From Synergistaceae bacterium (GTDB lineage: Bacteria; Synergistota; Synergistia; Synergistales; Aminobacteriaceae), in contig JAIRYN010000049.1 in NCBI GenBank assembly GCA_031267575.1, positions 25,986-89,985 on the forward strand: DNA of 64,000 nucleotides, written 5' to 3'. Both the position numbers and the translations under genes were made by a program. The stretch's first letter is position 1; each line of letters opens with the position of its first letter. Below the pieces are notes generated by a model, which worked only from the letters and a program-made list of their open reading frames with translations, was not told where the DNA came from and did not search any database. Shown piece by piece: positions 9,183 through 17,695 of this stretch.

Positions 9183-9824
9183 ATGCGCGATTTGGTTATT
9201 TACGGAGGGGGAGGACTGGGGAAAGAAGTTTTATCGCATGTCCGGGCAACGGACCCCCAAGGGGCGCAATGGAATGTTCTGGGTTTTATCGACGACTTTC
9301 TTCCTGCCGGAACGAGGGTGAGCGGGCATCCCGTTCTCGGCGGATTCGATTGGTTGGCCTCCCGCTCCCACTCGACGGCCGTGGTGATGGGGTTAGCCTC
9401 GCCCTCTGCCAAGGCGGATTTGTACGCTAAGCTAAAAGGGAATCCCCACATCACGTTTCCGGCTTTTGTGCATCCCCAAGCTCTGGTAGAATCGTCTGCC
9501 ATTCTCGCTTCCGGAACGGTGGTGTCTCCTTTTTGTTTTATAGCCGTGGACGCGGCACTGGGCATTTGTTCGTTTTTGAACGTCGGCTCGCAAGTAGGAC
9601 ACGATTCTGTACTGGGAGATTTTTGTTCGGTCATGCCTCACGCCGACGTTTCCGGAAACGTGACGGTAGGGGAGCGAACTCTCATCGGCGCGGGGGCGAA
9701 GATCCTACAGGGACTTTCCATAGGGTCGGACGTCATGGTCGGTATCGGAAGCGTCGTCTTGAAAAACGTTTCCGACCACAGCACCATCATGGGATATCCC
9801 GCGCGGGTCGTGAAAAGAGAATGA
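9183..9824 (+). CDS. NeuD/PglD-like sugar O- or N-acyltransferase
   Basis: A 213-residue protein. It has an N-terminal Rossmann-like PglD_N domain (LVIYGGGGLGKEVL, 4-17) and a C-terminal left-handed beta-helix of hexapeptide repeats (about 100-205), ending GYPARVVKRE. PglD transfers an acetyl group to the 4-amino group of UDP-amino-sugars, and related enzymes use other acyl donors. Its position after a PglE-like aminotransferase, PglC-like transferase and an ACP/KAS/SDR set suggests a non-acetyl acyl donor. A perfect 18-bp duplication covers its last codons and the stop. Confidence 0.87.
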   Translation: MRDLVIYGGGGLGKEVLSHVRATDPQGAQWNVLGFIDDFLPAGTRVSGHPVLGGFDWLASRSHSTAVVMGLASPSAKADLYAKLKGNPHITFPAFVHPQALVESSAILASGTVVSPFCFIAVDAALGICSFLNVGSQVGHDSVLGDFCSVMPHADVSGNVTVGERTLIGAGAKILQGLSIGSDVMVGIGSVVLKNVSDHSTIMGYPARVVKRE

Positions 9825-9844
9825 AGTCGTGAAAAGAGAATGAA

Positions 9845-9860
9845 TAGGTATTAGTACGCT
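9845..9860 (+). repeat. 16-bp motif shared with 28952-28967
   Basis: TAGGTATTAGTACGCT lies just before the HAD gene start. The identical 16 bases occur at 28952-28967 shortly before the GntP-type permease start, on the same strand and at a similar distance from a start codon. It may be a shared regulatory site or a repeat relic. Confidence 0.5.
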
Positions 9861-9872
9861 GAAAGGATCGAA

Positions 9873-10715
9873 ATGATTATGTCTATCAGTGAATCACAAA
9901 CTCAGGTAGTGTGGGAAAAGAACCGAGACCCGGCAGGGTTGTTGAGGAAAACCCGTTGTTTTTTCCTGGATTTGGACGGAACTCTTTATCTAGGTGACCG
10001 CTGGATTGATGGAGCTTTGGATTTTCTGGATGGCATCCGGCAAAAGGGGAAAAAATTCGTCTTATTGACCAACAATTCCTCTAGAGGTAGCAAAGCCTAC
10101 TTCGAGCGCCTGGCGGAGATGGGGCTCTCCATCCGACGGGAGGAATTGGCAACCTCCGGCGACGCGACCATCCATTATCTACTGAGGGAGATGTCGGGCA
10201 AAGGCGTCTTTTTGATGGGAAACCGAAGCCTGAGGGAGGATTTTGCCCGCTGGGGGGTGCTTCTGGATGAAGAGACACCCCAGGTGGTGGTGTTGGCTTT
10301 CGACACCGAGTTTGATTACGCGAAGCTGGTCAAACTGTGCGATTTTGTGCGGCAAGGTAAACCCTACGTGGCCACCCACCCTGACCTCAATTGCCCGACG
10401 AAACAAGGGGTCGTTCCTGACTTGGGGGCGCTTCTCGCTTACGTAGAGGCATCCACCGGCCGCAAACCTGATCTCGTCGTCGGCAAACCCAACGGAGAAA
10501 TTATGGCATACGCCATGAAATTGGCAAACACCCAAAAGGAAGAGTCTGCTATGGTGGGAGATAGGCTCTACACTGACATTCTCGCCGGAGTAAATAACGG
10601 ACTGTTAAGCGTTTGCGTGTTGAGCGGAGAAAGCAACCTGAAAGAAGTCATCCGAAGCTGCCCTCAGCCCCACCTCGTCTTCGATTCTGTCCGAGAGATG
10701 ATTCCCTTTATCTGA
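9873..10715 (+). CDS. HAD-superfamily IIA hydrolase (NagD/PGP-like)
   Basis: The 280-residue product has HAD motif I LDLDGTLYLG (about 33-42), motif II LLTNNSSRG, the lysine motif VVGKPN and motif III MVGDRLYTDI. The cap position and the TNNSS motif place it in class IIA, the p-nitrophenyl-phosphatase/NagD group that dephosphorylates small sugar or nucleotide phosphates. ATGs occur at 9873 and 9879; the first follows AAAGGATC. It is the last gene before IS debris. A 31-bp tandem duplication starts in its final codons. Confidence 0.9.
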   Translation: MIMSISESQTQVVWEKNRDPAGLLRKTRCFFLDLDGTLYLGDRWIDGALDFLDGIRQKGKKFVLLTNNSSRGSKAYFERLAEMGLSIRREELATSGDATIHYLLREMSGKGVFLMGNRSLREDFARWGVLLDEETPQVVVLAFDTEFDYAKLVKLCDFVRQGKPYVATHPDLNCPTKQGVVPDLGALLAYVEASTGRKPDLVVGKPNGEIMAYAMKLANTQKEESAMVGDRLYTDILAGVNNGLLSVCVLSGESNLKEVIRSCPQPHLVFDSVREMIPFI

Positions 10716-10766
10716 ATTTACGATAAAATGATTCCCTTTATCTGATTATCTGAATTTACGATAAAG
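10698..10766. repeat. Tandem duplication of about 31 bp at the HAD gene end
   Basis: ATTCCCTTTATCTGA plus TTTACGATAAA occur twice in succession. The first copy contains the HAD stop codon. The second ends in the TTAC that looks like the left-end cleavage tetranucleotide of the adjacent IS605-type element. Confidence 0.75.
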
Positions 10767-10790
10767 CGATGAGAAAGCCAACGGCTTCAG

Positions 10791-10890
10791 TCGTTGGATG
10801 AGGTTGGATGAGGTTGGATGAGGTTGGATGAGGTTGGATGAGATTGGATGAGGTTGGATGAGATTGGATGAGGTTGGATGAGATTGGATG
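10791..10890. repeat. Ten-unit 10-bp tandem array inside the IS remnant
   Basis: The unit is AGGTTGGATG or AGATTGGATG, repeated in register ten times (the first unit is TCGTTGGATG). It grows out of the 3' arm of the IS left-end hairpin. The related element at 59394-59786 has no expansion at this place. There are no unique spacers, so it is not a CRISPR. Confidence 0.95.
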
Positions 10891-11014
10891 AAAATCGCAA
10901 CGCCGCCGTTGGCGGCGTTTGTGTTGTATTTGGTTTCTTGCCATATGTCCACTTTCATGTTAAACTTCTTTTATGGCTTATCAATTATGGCTTATCAATG
11001 AGAATATTTACAAC

Positions 11015-11120
11015 CACTGCGAGATGCGAGGCGGAACACGACCGGGATATCAATGTGGTTGTAAATATTCTCAGAGTGGGAGCATCCACTCTTAAAGGAG
11101 AAGACGTAAGACCGGTTTAA
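11015..11120 (+). pseudogene. tnpB C-terminal remnant (IS605 OrfB)
   Basis: In frame, CEAEHDRDINVVVNILRVG and then GEDVRPV-stop reproduce the end of IS605-type TnpB, including the RuvC-III Asp region (DRDxN). The rest of tnpB, with the RuvC-I and RuvC-II residues, is absent. Codons for VVVNIL are also present as an inverted copy just upstream (11000-11017). Confidence 0.8.
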
Positions 11121-11177
11121 GTCAGCTGTCTTTGTCGATCTTAGAATCACACAACTTTAGTCGTGGGAGTATGTCAA
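11097..11177 (+). ncRNA. IS605 right-end segment, possible reRNA/omega-RNA scaffold, copy A
   Basis: These 81 bp align without gaps to 43741-43821, with only about seven differences by hand count, although the tnpB parts before them differ. In IS605 elements the omega (re) RNA guiding TnpB is made from the tnpB 3' end and right end, with the guide starting after the element boundary. Expression is not known, so this is a possibility only. Confidence 0.4.
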
Positions 11178-11196
11178 TTGAGACGAAACCGACCTG

Positions 11197-11748
11197 CTAC
11201 TTGAACAACGGCAGGACCGCCTTGAACTCTGGCGTGGCGGCCTTGCGGAGCAGCCGGTAGACTATGGTTTCTGTGGGAAGGATGAGCGCTCCGTGAGAAC
11301 GGAGGGTTTCCATTGCCATGAGGTGGTTTTCACGGTCGCGGCTACCGCTAGCGTCAGCCGCCACTACGATTTTCCAACCTTTGTCCAACAGGTCCTCCGC
11401 CGTGGTGAAAACGCAGACATGGCTTTCCGTTCCGAAAATCACGATCGTTGGCAGCGAAACCTCCTGAAGAACCTTGAAAAAACCTGGCTCGTCGCAACAG
11501 GAAAAGCACACCTTTTCAAAACGACGGGCTCCCTCCGGCAGGGCGGAACGAACCTCCTCCACCGTCGACCCAATGCCCTTGACGTACTGTTCCGTGTACA
11601 ACACGGGTAACGAAAGGATGTTGGCGGCTTTCATCAACCTGACGGCGTTCTGTATCACGGCCTCGTTCCTGTGAATGAACGGCAAAAGCCGCTCTTGAAG
11701 ATCTAGCATTAGAAGCGAAGTTTCTTCTCTGTTCAAACGAATAGACAT
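11197..11748 (-). CDS. Isochorismatase-family cysteine hydrolase
   Basis: A 183-residue protein with the family's Asp (LMLDLQERL), Lys (FEKVCFSCC) and nucleophile Cys (TESHVCVFTTA) in the expected order and spacing. It resembles the YcaC/nicotinamidase-like branch rather than true isochorismatase with its carrier domain. The substrate is unknown; ureido or amide compounds are possible. No strong SD is visible. The stop codon lies 20 bp from the right end of the IS remnant, so the native downstream neighbour may have been lost. Confidence 0.85.
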   Translation of the reverse strand: MSIRLNREETSLLMLDLQERLLPFIHRNEAVIQNAVRLMKAANILSLPVLYTEQYVKGIGSTVEEVRSALPEGARRFEKVCFSCCDEPGFFKVLQEVSLPTIVIFGTESHVCVFTTAEDLLDKGWKIVVAADASGSRDRENHLMAMETLRSHGALILPTETIVYRLLRKAATPEFKAVLPLFK

Positions 11749-11766
11749 ACTTCTGCTACTGAAAAC

Positions 11767-12039
11767 CTACACAAATGTGTAATAGTCCAGATTTTTTTTC
11801 TTCTTCTTATAGCTTCTATAAGCTTCTATAGCCTTTGAGAGATGTTTGCTTTTCATCATTCCAAGAATATTGAGGTCCTCGATTGTGATATAGGCCGGCT
11901 TGGTCCTCACCAGCACAGAGACTATTTTGTTGATATAGTCTTTTCTTACACAATCAAGTCTGTCAAGTCTGTAGTAGGCTTTCTGGACTTTGATACGCTG
12001 TTTGTCTAGGTTCGCAAATTTTACAGTAGCAGGTTTCAC
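11767..12039 (-). pseudogene. tnpB internal fragment (IS200/IS605 OrfB)
   Basis: The 90 codons include KQRIKVQKAYYRLDRL, then YITIEDLNILGMM, whose Glu corresponds to RuvC-II of TnpB, and the following KHLSKAI helix. The RuvC-I domain upstream and the zinc finger and RuvC-III downstream are missing. The tail is lysine-rich nonsense. It is on the strand opposite to the IS remnant at 10760-11177 and seems to be a different element. The flanks to 12260 are AT-rich with no further gene. Confidence 0.75.
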
Positions 12040-12259
12040 CTTCTTTCTATAAATTCATTTGTGAGTTTTAATTTATCTTCCATGTCCCACTTCTGTAGAG
12101 TTTTTAGGTAGAGTTTTTAGTTTGATGTCAAGAAATTCTGCCGCTTGCCTCGAACTATATATCTTATCCATAACACCATATTACATAAACACCATATTAC
12201 ATATCCTAATTAATAAAGCTAGAAACAATCTCCTTTTTATTTTATTGTCCATGTTTATT

Positions 12260-12820
12260 TTATCGTCCATGCGCTTCACGTTCCTGTCTCGCCTTGATGT
12301 CAGCTTCCGTGGGTTCCACTAATTGCAACGTCAGGTCCCGGCTCACGGTCTGCCCTCCCAAAATGTCTCTCAGTCCGACCTCCATGGCGTAAGTACCCGG
12401 AGCCAAACCATCGAAGGTACAAGAAAAAGCTAACGCTTGGGTGGGAAGTTGCGAGCGCATTTGAGTCGTCATCCTGGCCATCTCGGACTGGAAGGCGATC
12501 ATTCGGCCGCTTTGGGGCAGTTTGATGAGCACATCCAAGGCCAGGTCAATGTTGTAGTTATCCTCCGTGCCAGGCGTAAGAGGCATCGCGAATCCTGCCG
12601 CCTCGGCGTAGATCGTGCAGACGTCGTCCAGTGTGAAACGGGTATCAGGATGAGGAGTGTAATCTCCTAGTCCGACGACATCATCGGCGAAAAGGAGCTT
12701 TCGGATGGACAGACTCTCCGCGCCTAAGACGAAAGAAGACGTTATCACTGACATCAAGAGAACGAGGAATGATAAAAAAACTATCTTTTTCATTTTCCGC
12801 ATTTTTTTTACTTTTCTCAC
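12260..12820 (-). CDS. Exported hypothetical protein
   Basis: A 186-residue protein with a lysine-rich n-region, hydrophobic core IVFLSFLVLLMSVITSSFV and likely signal-peptidase I site after LGA (about residue 34). The mature part is beta-rich, with FDGLAPGTYAMEVGLRD resembling a small immunoglobulin-like or secreted adaptor domain; I cannot name a family. SD AAGGAGG is about 10 nt before GTG 12820; internal ATGs (residues 7 and 10) are alternatives that keep the signal peptide. It stands alone, divergent from proB. Confidence 0.75.
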   Translation of the reverse strand: MRKVKKMRKMKKIVFLSFLVLLMSVITSSFVLGAESLSIRKLLFADDVVGLGDYTPHPDTRFTLDDVCTIYAEAAGFAMPLTPGTEDNYNIDLALDVLIKLPQSGRMIAFQSEMARMTTQMRSQLPTQALAFSCTFDGLAPGTYAMEVGLRDILGGQTVSRDLTLQLVEPTEADIKARQEREAHGR

Positions 12821-12936
12821 CCTATACTAACCTCCTTAGTACTCGATTCGGTAAAGGATTCTGGCAAGATTCATTATACAATAATTACTGGTAGTCACAT
12901 TACAGGAAAACACGTCAAAGGAGTGTCCAACGAAAA

Positions 12937-14058
12937 GTGAAACGCGAAGATCTCCGCGCCAGTAAAAGAATTGTCGTAAAGGTGGGAACCAGTTCCATTA
13001 CCTATCCCACGGGCAAGGTCAACCTGGGAAAGATGGAACTGTTGGCCCGTGAACTCTCGGATTTGCACAGCGCCGGGCGTGAGTTAGTATTGACCAGTTC
13101 TGGAGCGGTGGGCGCGGGAGTGGGAAAACTCAATTGTCCACCTCCGTCGAGCCTACCTGAGAAACAGGCCTTAGCCGCCATCGGGCAGGGCATCCTTATG
13201 CACATGTACGAAAAATTTTTCTCAGAGTATTCTAAAAGTGTGGCTCAAGTGTTGCTGACCCGCGACTGCTTCTCGGACCCCGAACGCTACCTGAACTCGC
13301 GCAACACGCTTTTTTCTCTGCTGAACTTCGGGGTCATTCCCATTATCAACGAAAACGACACCGTAGCCGTGGACGAACTCAAGTTCGGGGACAATGACAC
13401 GCTCTCCGCGATGGTAGCCTGCAACGTGGAGGCCGACTTGCTGATCATCCTTTCGGATATCGATGGGCTTTACGATTCAGATCCCCGCAGGAACCCGTCC
13501 GCGCGGCTAATCCCAGAGGTGAGCGAACTCACGCGGGAGATGTTGGTGAACTCGAAAAGCAAGGGCAGCTCCTTGTCCAGTGGGGGAATGTTTACCAAGC
13601 TCTCCGCGGCGCGTATGACGATGGTGGGCGGAATTCCCCTGGTGGTGGCTTCTAGTGACGAGCCCAATATTATACGGCGCGTAGCCGATGGGGAAAATAT
13701 AGGAACCCTTTTCCTCCCTTCCCGGGAGGGCTACGCCTCGAAGCGGCAGTGGATAGCCGTGGGCAGCGCCGCGACAGGAGCGGTCACGGTGGACGACGGC
13801 GCGGAGGAGGCTTTGCTGCGCCGGGGCAAGAGTCTTTTGCCCTCCGGGGTGACGAAAATCGAAGGGTCTTTCAAGATCGGCGACGTGATCGGCGTGAAGA
13901 ACCTGGCGGGCGTCGAAATCGCGCGGGGCATTAGCAACTACGGCCGCGACGATGCCGAGAAAATCAAAGGCCGGCACTCCAGGGAGATCGAAGAGACCTT
14001 GGGACGCCGGGATTACGAAGAACTGATACACCGCAACAACATGGCGATATTGTTGTAG
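12937..14058 (+). CDS. proB: Glutamate 5-kinase ProB
   Basis: The 373-residue protein catalyses ATP-dependent phosphorylation of L-glutamate, the first step of proline synthesis. It has the amino-acid kinase fold (VVKVGTSSIT at 11-20, NENDTVAVDELKFGDNDTLSA in the middle, SGGMFTKL) and a C-terminal PUA domain (about 275-365). A GTG start at 12937 follows SD AAAGGAG. It lies 32 bp before proA in the usual proBA operon. Feedback inhibition by proline is a known family property. Confidence 0.96.
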   Translation: MKREDLRASKRIVVKVGTSSITYPTGKVNLGKMELLARELSDLHSAGRELVLTSSGAVGAGVGKLNCPPPSSLPEKQALAAIGQGILMHMYEKFFSEYSKSVAQVLLTRDCFSDPERYLNSRNTLFSLLNFGVIPIINENDTVAVDELKFGDNDTLSAMVACNVEADLLIILSDIDGLYDSDPRRNPSARLIPEVSELTREMLVNSKSKGSSLSSGGMFTKLSAARMTMVGGIPLVVASSDEPNIIRRVADGENIGTLFLPSREGYASKRQWIAVGSAATGAVTVDDGAEEALLRRGKSLLPSGVTKIEGSFKIGDVIGVKNLAGVEIARGISNYGRDDAEKIKGRHSREIEETLGRRDYEELIHRNNMAILL

Positions 14059-14090
14059 ACGTAAGTCACTAGAAAGGAGACGGAACAAAC

Positions 14091-15344
14091 ATGTCCAGCA
14101 GGGACGAATTGGAGAAGATGGGTCTGAAAGCGAAAGACGCGGCGCGGCGGTTGGCAACGATGCCGACGGAGACGAAAAACGCCGCGCTTCGGGCGATGGC
14201 CGAGGCTCTGAGAAAGAACGGAGAAGCGATTCTAGAGCAAAACAAACTGGACCTAGAGGATGGGCGGGCCGCGGGGCTGACCGACGCTCTGTTAGACCGC
14301 CTGGCGCTCGATGGCTTTCGAGTGGAAGCGATGGCGAGAGGACTGGAGGAGATCGCGTCCTTCCGCGACCCTGTGGGCGAGGTTCTGGGAATGTGGAACG
14401 GCGAGAAAGGTATTCGTATCGGGCGGATTCGCGTACCGCTGGGGGTGATCGGAATCATCTACGAGGCACGCCCCAACGTCACGGCGGACGCGGCGGGGCT
14501 TTGCCTGAAGTCAGGCAATGCGGTGATTTTGCGGGGTGGAAAAGAGGCTCTACGCTCTAACACGGCCATCGCGGGAGTTCTCTCCACAGCTGCGAAGGAA
14601 AACGGTGCTCCCCAAGGAAGCATTCAACTTCTGGCTACGCCTGATCGAGATTTATCCGTGGCCTTGATGCAGTTGCAGCACCTCGACGTTCTGATTCCCA
14701 GGGGTGGCTCGAAGCTCAAGGAATCGGTGGCGCAAAACGCCCGGGTTCCCTACATCATGACGGGGGAGGGGAACTGCCACACCTTTGTAGACGCCTCGGC
14801 GGACATCGAGAAGGCCATAGCGATTGTTATCAACGCAAAATGCCAGAGACCTGGCGTTTGTAACGCCATGGAGACCTTGTTGATTCACAAAGACATCGCG
14901 CCCCGCTTCATCCCCGTGGCCTTGAAAGCCTTGGCGGACCGAGGCGTGGAACTGAGGGGCGACGAGACGGTTCGCAAGCTCTTCCCCTCCGCCAAACCTG
15001 CGATAGAGGCAGATTGGGAGACGGAGTTCGAGGACCTCATCCTAGCCGTAAAAGTCGTGGAAAGTTTGGATGAGGCTATGGAGCACATTTATCGTTACGG
15101 TACACGGCATAGCGAGGCGATCATCACGGAGAACTACACTAACGCCCAAAAATTTCTCTCTGAGGTGGATGCGGCAAGCGTTTACGTCAACGCATCTACT
15201 CGGTTCACGGACGGCGGAGTCTTCGGCTTCGGAGCGGAAATGGGCATCAGCACTCAAAAACTTCACGCCCGTGGTCCCATGGGAGTGGAACAATTGACTT
15301 CCACGAAGTTCATCATCTACGGCAACGGTCAGATCCGGGGATAA
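14091..15344 (+). CDS. proA: Gamma-glutamyl phosphate reductase ProA
   Basis: The 417-residue ALDH-superfamily enzyme reduces gamma-glutamyl phosphate to the semialdehyde with NADPH, the second proline step. The catalytic Cys lies in NAKCQRPGVCNAMETLL, and the ending KFIIYGNGQIRG is typical of the family. SD AAAGGAG precedes the ATG. The 3' spacer carries a tandem duplication of TTTAAAGTGGAAGCTAT. proC is not in the window. Confidence 0.96.
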   Translation: MSSRDELEKMGLKAKDAARRLATMPTETKNAALRAMAEALRKNGEAILEQNKLDLEDGRAAGLTDALLDRLALDGFRVEAMARGLEEIASFRDPVGEVLGMWNGEKGIRIGRIRVPLGVIGIIYEARPNVTADAAGLCLKSGNAVILRGGKEALRSNTAIAGVLSTAAKENGAPQGSIQLLATPDRDLSVALMQLQHLDVLIPRGGSKLKESVAQNARVPYIMTGEGNCHTFVDASADIEKAIAIVINAKCQRPGVCNAMETLLIHKDIAPRFIPVALKALADRGVELRGDETVRKLFPSAKPAIEADWETEFEDLILAVKVVESLDEAMEHIYRYGTRHSEAIITENYTNAQKFLSEVDAASVYVNASTRFTDGGVFGFGAEMGISTQKLHARGPMGVEQLTSTKFIIYGNGQIRG

Positions 15345-15491
15345 AAAATTTATAAATTTAAAGTGGAAGCTATTTAAAGTGGAAGCTATTGAGATGAGGG
15401 ATTGGGTCAGGTGACAAGATATTTGAACGATGCGCCACATTCACTTCTTATTTTAAAAAGACATATCTTAAAAAGACATTAGGAGGTTATA

Positions 15492-17504
15492 GTGAGCATG
15501 ATGTCGTGTATTGTTAAAAAGAGCGTCTGGACAGTTCATTTAATTTATTTAATTTTTTTAGTTACATTCCTGACGAGGAGCGCGGGGGCGCTAGAGATGC
15601 CGGAGCTGGAACGTATCTGTTCTTCCGGGACGGTAGAGGAACTGAAGCAGATTTTGGAAAACGTCTCGGCGGATATCGTTCTCGAAAACGGCAACCACCC
15701 GTTGCACGTTGTCGCCGAGTACGCCTCCGACTCCGCCATGGTGGATCTTTTGGTGAATCGGGGGGCCTCGATCCACGAGGAAGGACTCGAAAGGTTAACA
15801 CCTCTGATGCTGGCCGCGGCCTATAATCCTCACTCACAGATAACGGAAGCCCTCATCAGGGCAGGCGCTCCCGTGAACTCCGCCGACAGGCAGGGGCGCA
15901 CACCCCTTTATCTGGCCTCGGCGTCCAATGAATCTTCCGAGGTGGTGGGGGCTCTTCTCAGATGGGGTGCGCAACCCAACGTTAGAGACCGAAGCGGGAG
16001 AACGCCCTTGTGGGTGGCGGCTACCCGCGCCAAGGCGGACATGGTAGAGCTTCTCCTGGACATGAACGCGAAGGTGGATGAACCCAACAACGAGGGTGTC
16101 ACCCCGCTCCTAATTGCCTCCGAAAAGCCCGACTCGGCTGTTTTGCGCTTTCTCGTGGAGGCGGGCGCTGACGCCAGAGTGAGGGGAAAGAACCGGTACA
16201 CCCCCTTGATGAGCGCCGTGGCGGCTGGAGCCGACCTAGAATCGGTCCGCGCCCTAATCGCTGGCAAATCTGATGTCAATGCCGAGGACGACCAAAATCG
16301 GAGCGCAATTCTACTTCTCGCTTCGCGCAAAGATGGCGATCCTAATGTCGTATCCGTCCTGGTGGAAGCGGGGGCCAACCCGAACGCCATGGATTCCTCC
16401 ATGACGACGCCCTTGATGGAAGCCTGTAAACAAAAAAATACACCGTTGGTCAAAGCCCTCCTGAAGCTAGGAGCAAAGGTCAGCCTTCGCGACCGTAATT
16501 CCTGGACAGCTCTGATTCACGCGGCCTCCAAGGGAGCTCCGGAGGAGATTTACGCGCTCTTGAAGGTTTACGGCGCCGACATCGACGAATGTACCAACGA
16601 GGGTGCCTCCGCTTTAATGGTCGCTCTGGAGTCCAAAGTAGGGGAAGAGGGATTCACGGCCCTGTTGAAGCAAGGAGCAAATCCCAACTATAAATCCTAC
16701 GATACCGTTTCCGTTCTGATGGGGGCCGTCGCTATCGACGACGTGGAGGCGGTGAAAGTCCTGCTGGCCAACGGCGCGGACCCAAACCAGTCCACCTGGG
16801 ATGGACTGACCCCTCTGATGCTGGCGACCCAGAGACTGAAGGAATCGAAGATGTTTGAGATCTTCGCCTCGGCCGGAGCAGATCTGAATTGTCAAAACGT
16901 TCAGGGTACAACAGCCCTCATGATAGCGGCCACGGCAGGGAATGTTCCAGCTGTCGAAAACTTGGTGGCCTTGAGCGCTGATTTGGAGGTTCGGGACTTA
17001 GATGGCTTGACGGCGCTTGCCCACACCGTTCAGGTTCGTGAAGAAAGCCAGGAGAACCTCGACGTTTTGGATCGCCTAATTGCCGCTGGAAGTGATGTCA
17101 ATACCCGAGATCAGAGGCTCTCAACGCCCCTGATGTACGCCGCCCTGAGAGGGAAGCGCGAGACGACCCAAAAATTGCTGGAAGCGGGATCCCAAATAGA
17201 CGCCACAGACTCCGTGGGATGGACGTCCTTGCATTTCGCGGCACGCAGCGAGTTGGGCCTAGAGGTTCTTCGCCTTTTGATCGAGACCCAAAGCAAAGTG
17301 GACATTCCCGACAGCGGCGGCACCACACCCTTAATGGTGGCGGCGTCCTACAACAACACGGAGGCCACGCGACTGCTTCTGGACGCGGGGGCCAACGCCA
17401 AACGCGCTGACAACACGGGACGCAACGCTTATGAGTACGCCGGCCTGAAAAACGCCTCCGACACCAGACGACTCATCGAGGAAGCCCAGGAGGAAACCAG
17501 GTAG
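15492..17504 (+). CDS. Large exported ankyrin-repeat protein
   Basis: A 670-residue protein with an N-terminal hydrophobic segment (about 13-33, ending SAGALE), which suggests Sec export. Nearly all the rest (about 40-660) is ankyrin repeats of about 33 residues, seen as recurring TPLMxAA and LLxxGAxxN motifs; I estimate 17 or 18. SD AGGAGG is 5 nt before GTG 15492; ATG 15498 is possible. Ankyrin arrays bind proteins. An exported array in a bacterium may act in the periplasm or at the cell surface, but the partner is unknown. It is a single gene after proBA, followed by a perfect 13-bp stem hairpin. Confidence 0.88.
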   Translation: MSMMSCIVKKSVWTVHLIYLIFLVTFLTRSAGALEMPELERICSSGTVEELKQILENVSADIVLENGNHPLHVVAEYASDSAMVDLLVNRGASIHEEGLERLTPLMLAAAYNPHSQITEALIRAGAPVNSADRQGRTPLYLASASNESSEVVGALLRWGAQPNVRDRSGRTPLWVAATRAKADMVELLLDMNAKVDEPNNEGVTPLLIASEKPDSAVLRFLVEAGADARVRGKNRYTPLMSAVAAGADLESVRALIAGKSDVNAEDDQNRSAILLLASRKDGDPNVVSVLVEAGANPNAMDSSMTTPLMEACKQKNTPLVKALLKLGAKVSLRDRNSWTALIHAASKGAPEEIYALLKVYGADIDECTNEGASALMVALESKVGEEGFTALLKQGANPNYKSYDTVSVLMGAVAIDDVEAVKVLLANGADPNQSTWDGLTPLMLATQRLKESKMFEIFASAGADLNCQNVQGTTALMIAATAGNVPAVENLVALSADLEVRDLDGLTALAHTVQVREESQENLDVLDRLIAAGSDVNTRDQRLSTPLMYAALRGKRETTQKLLEAGSQIDATDSVGWTSLHFAARSELGLEVLRLLIETQSKVDIPDSGGTTPLMVAASYNNTEATRLLLDAGANAKRADNTGRNAYEYAGLKNASDTRRLIEEAQEETR

Positions 17505-17564
17505 GCAGACAGAAGTATTTATTTTTAGAGAAATGAGAATTAAGAGGCGATAGAGCTTAAAAAG

Positions 17565-17596
17565 TGTGGATTTTTTGCCAAGACAAAAAATCCACA
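17565..17596 (+). terminator. Perfect 13-bp stem hairpin after the ankyrin gene
   Basis: TGTGGATTTTTTG and CAAAAAATCCACA are exact complements around a 6-base loop. There is no T-tract after the stem, but the A/T-rich stem carries its own T-run on either strand. It may end transcription of the ankyrin gene in an atypical way. Confidence 0.5.
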
Positions 17597-17695
17597 TTAA
17601 TATATATTATAGAGACAAAAAAGATTCTGTTTTTCCTCTTATTGTGTTATCCTTATAATTGCTATTGCATAAATATCGAACAGAGGTGTTGGGGT

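Larger units (their letters stand above)
10760..11177 (+). mobile_element. Decayed IS200/IS605-family element, copy A
   Basis: The left end follows TTAC (10756-10759) and has a subterminal hairpin CCAACG/CGTTGG (about 10778-10797). The right end has a hairpin with TTTAG loop and finishes in TCAA (11174-11177). TTAC and TCAA are the cleavage tetranucleotides known for IS608. The interior keeps a few codons of tnpA (ATGGCTTATCAA, in two copies), a foreign-looking 10-bp tandem array, and the C-terminal tnpB codons. It cannot transpose by itself. Confidence 0.75.

Noticed and set aside
10791..10890. CRISPR array
   Set aside because: The units are contiguous 10-bp repeats with no unique spacers and no cas genes; it is a simple tandem array in an IS end.
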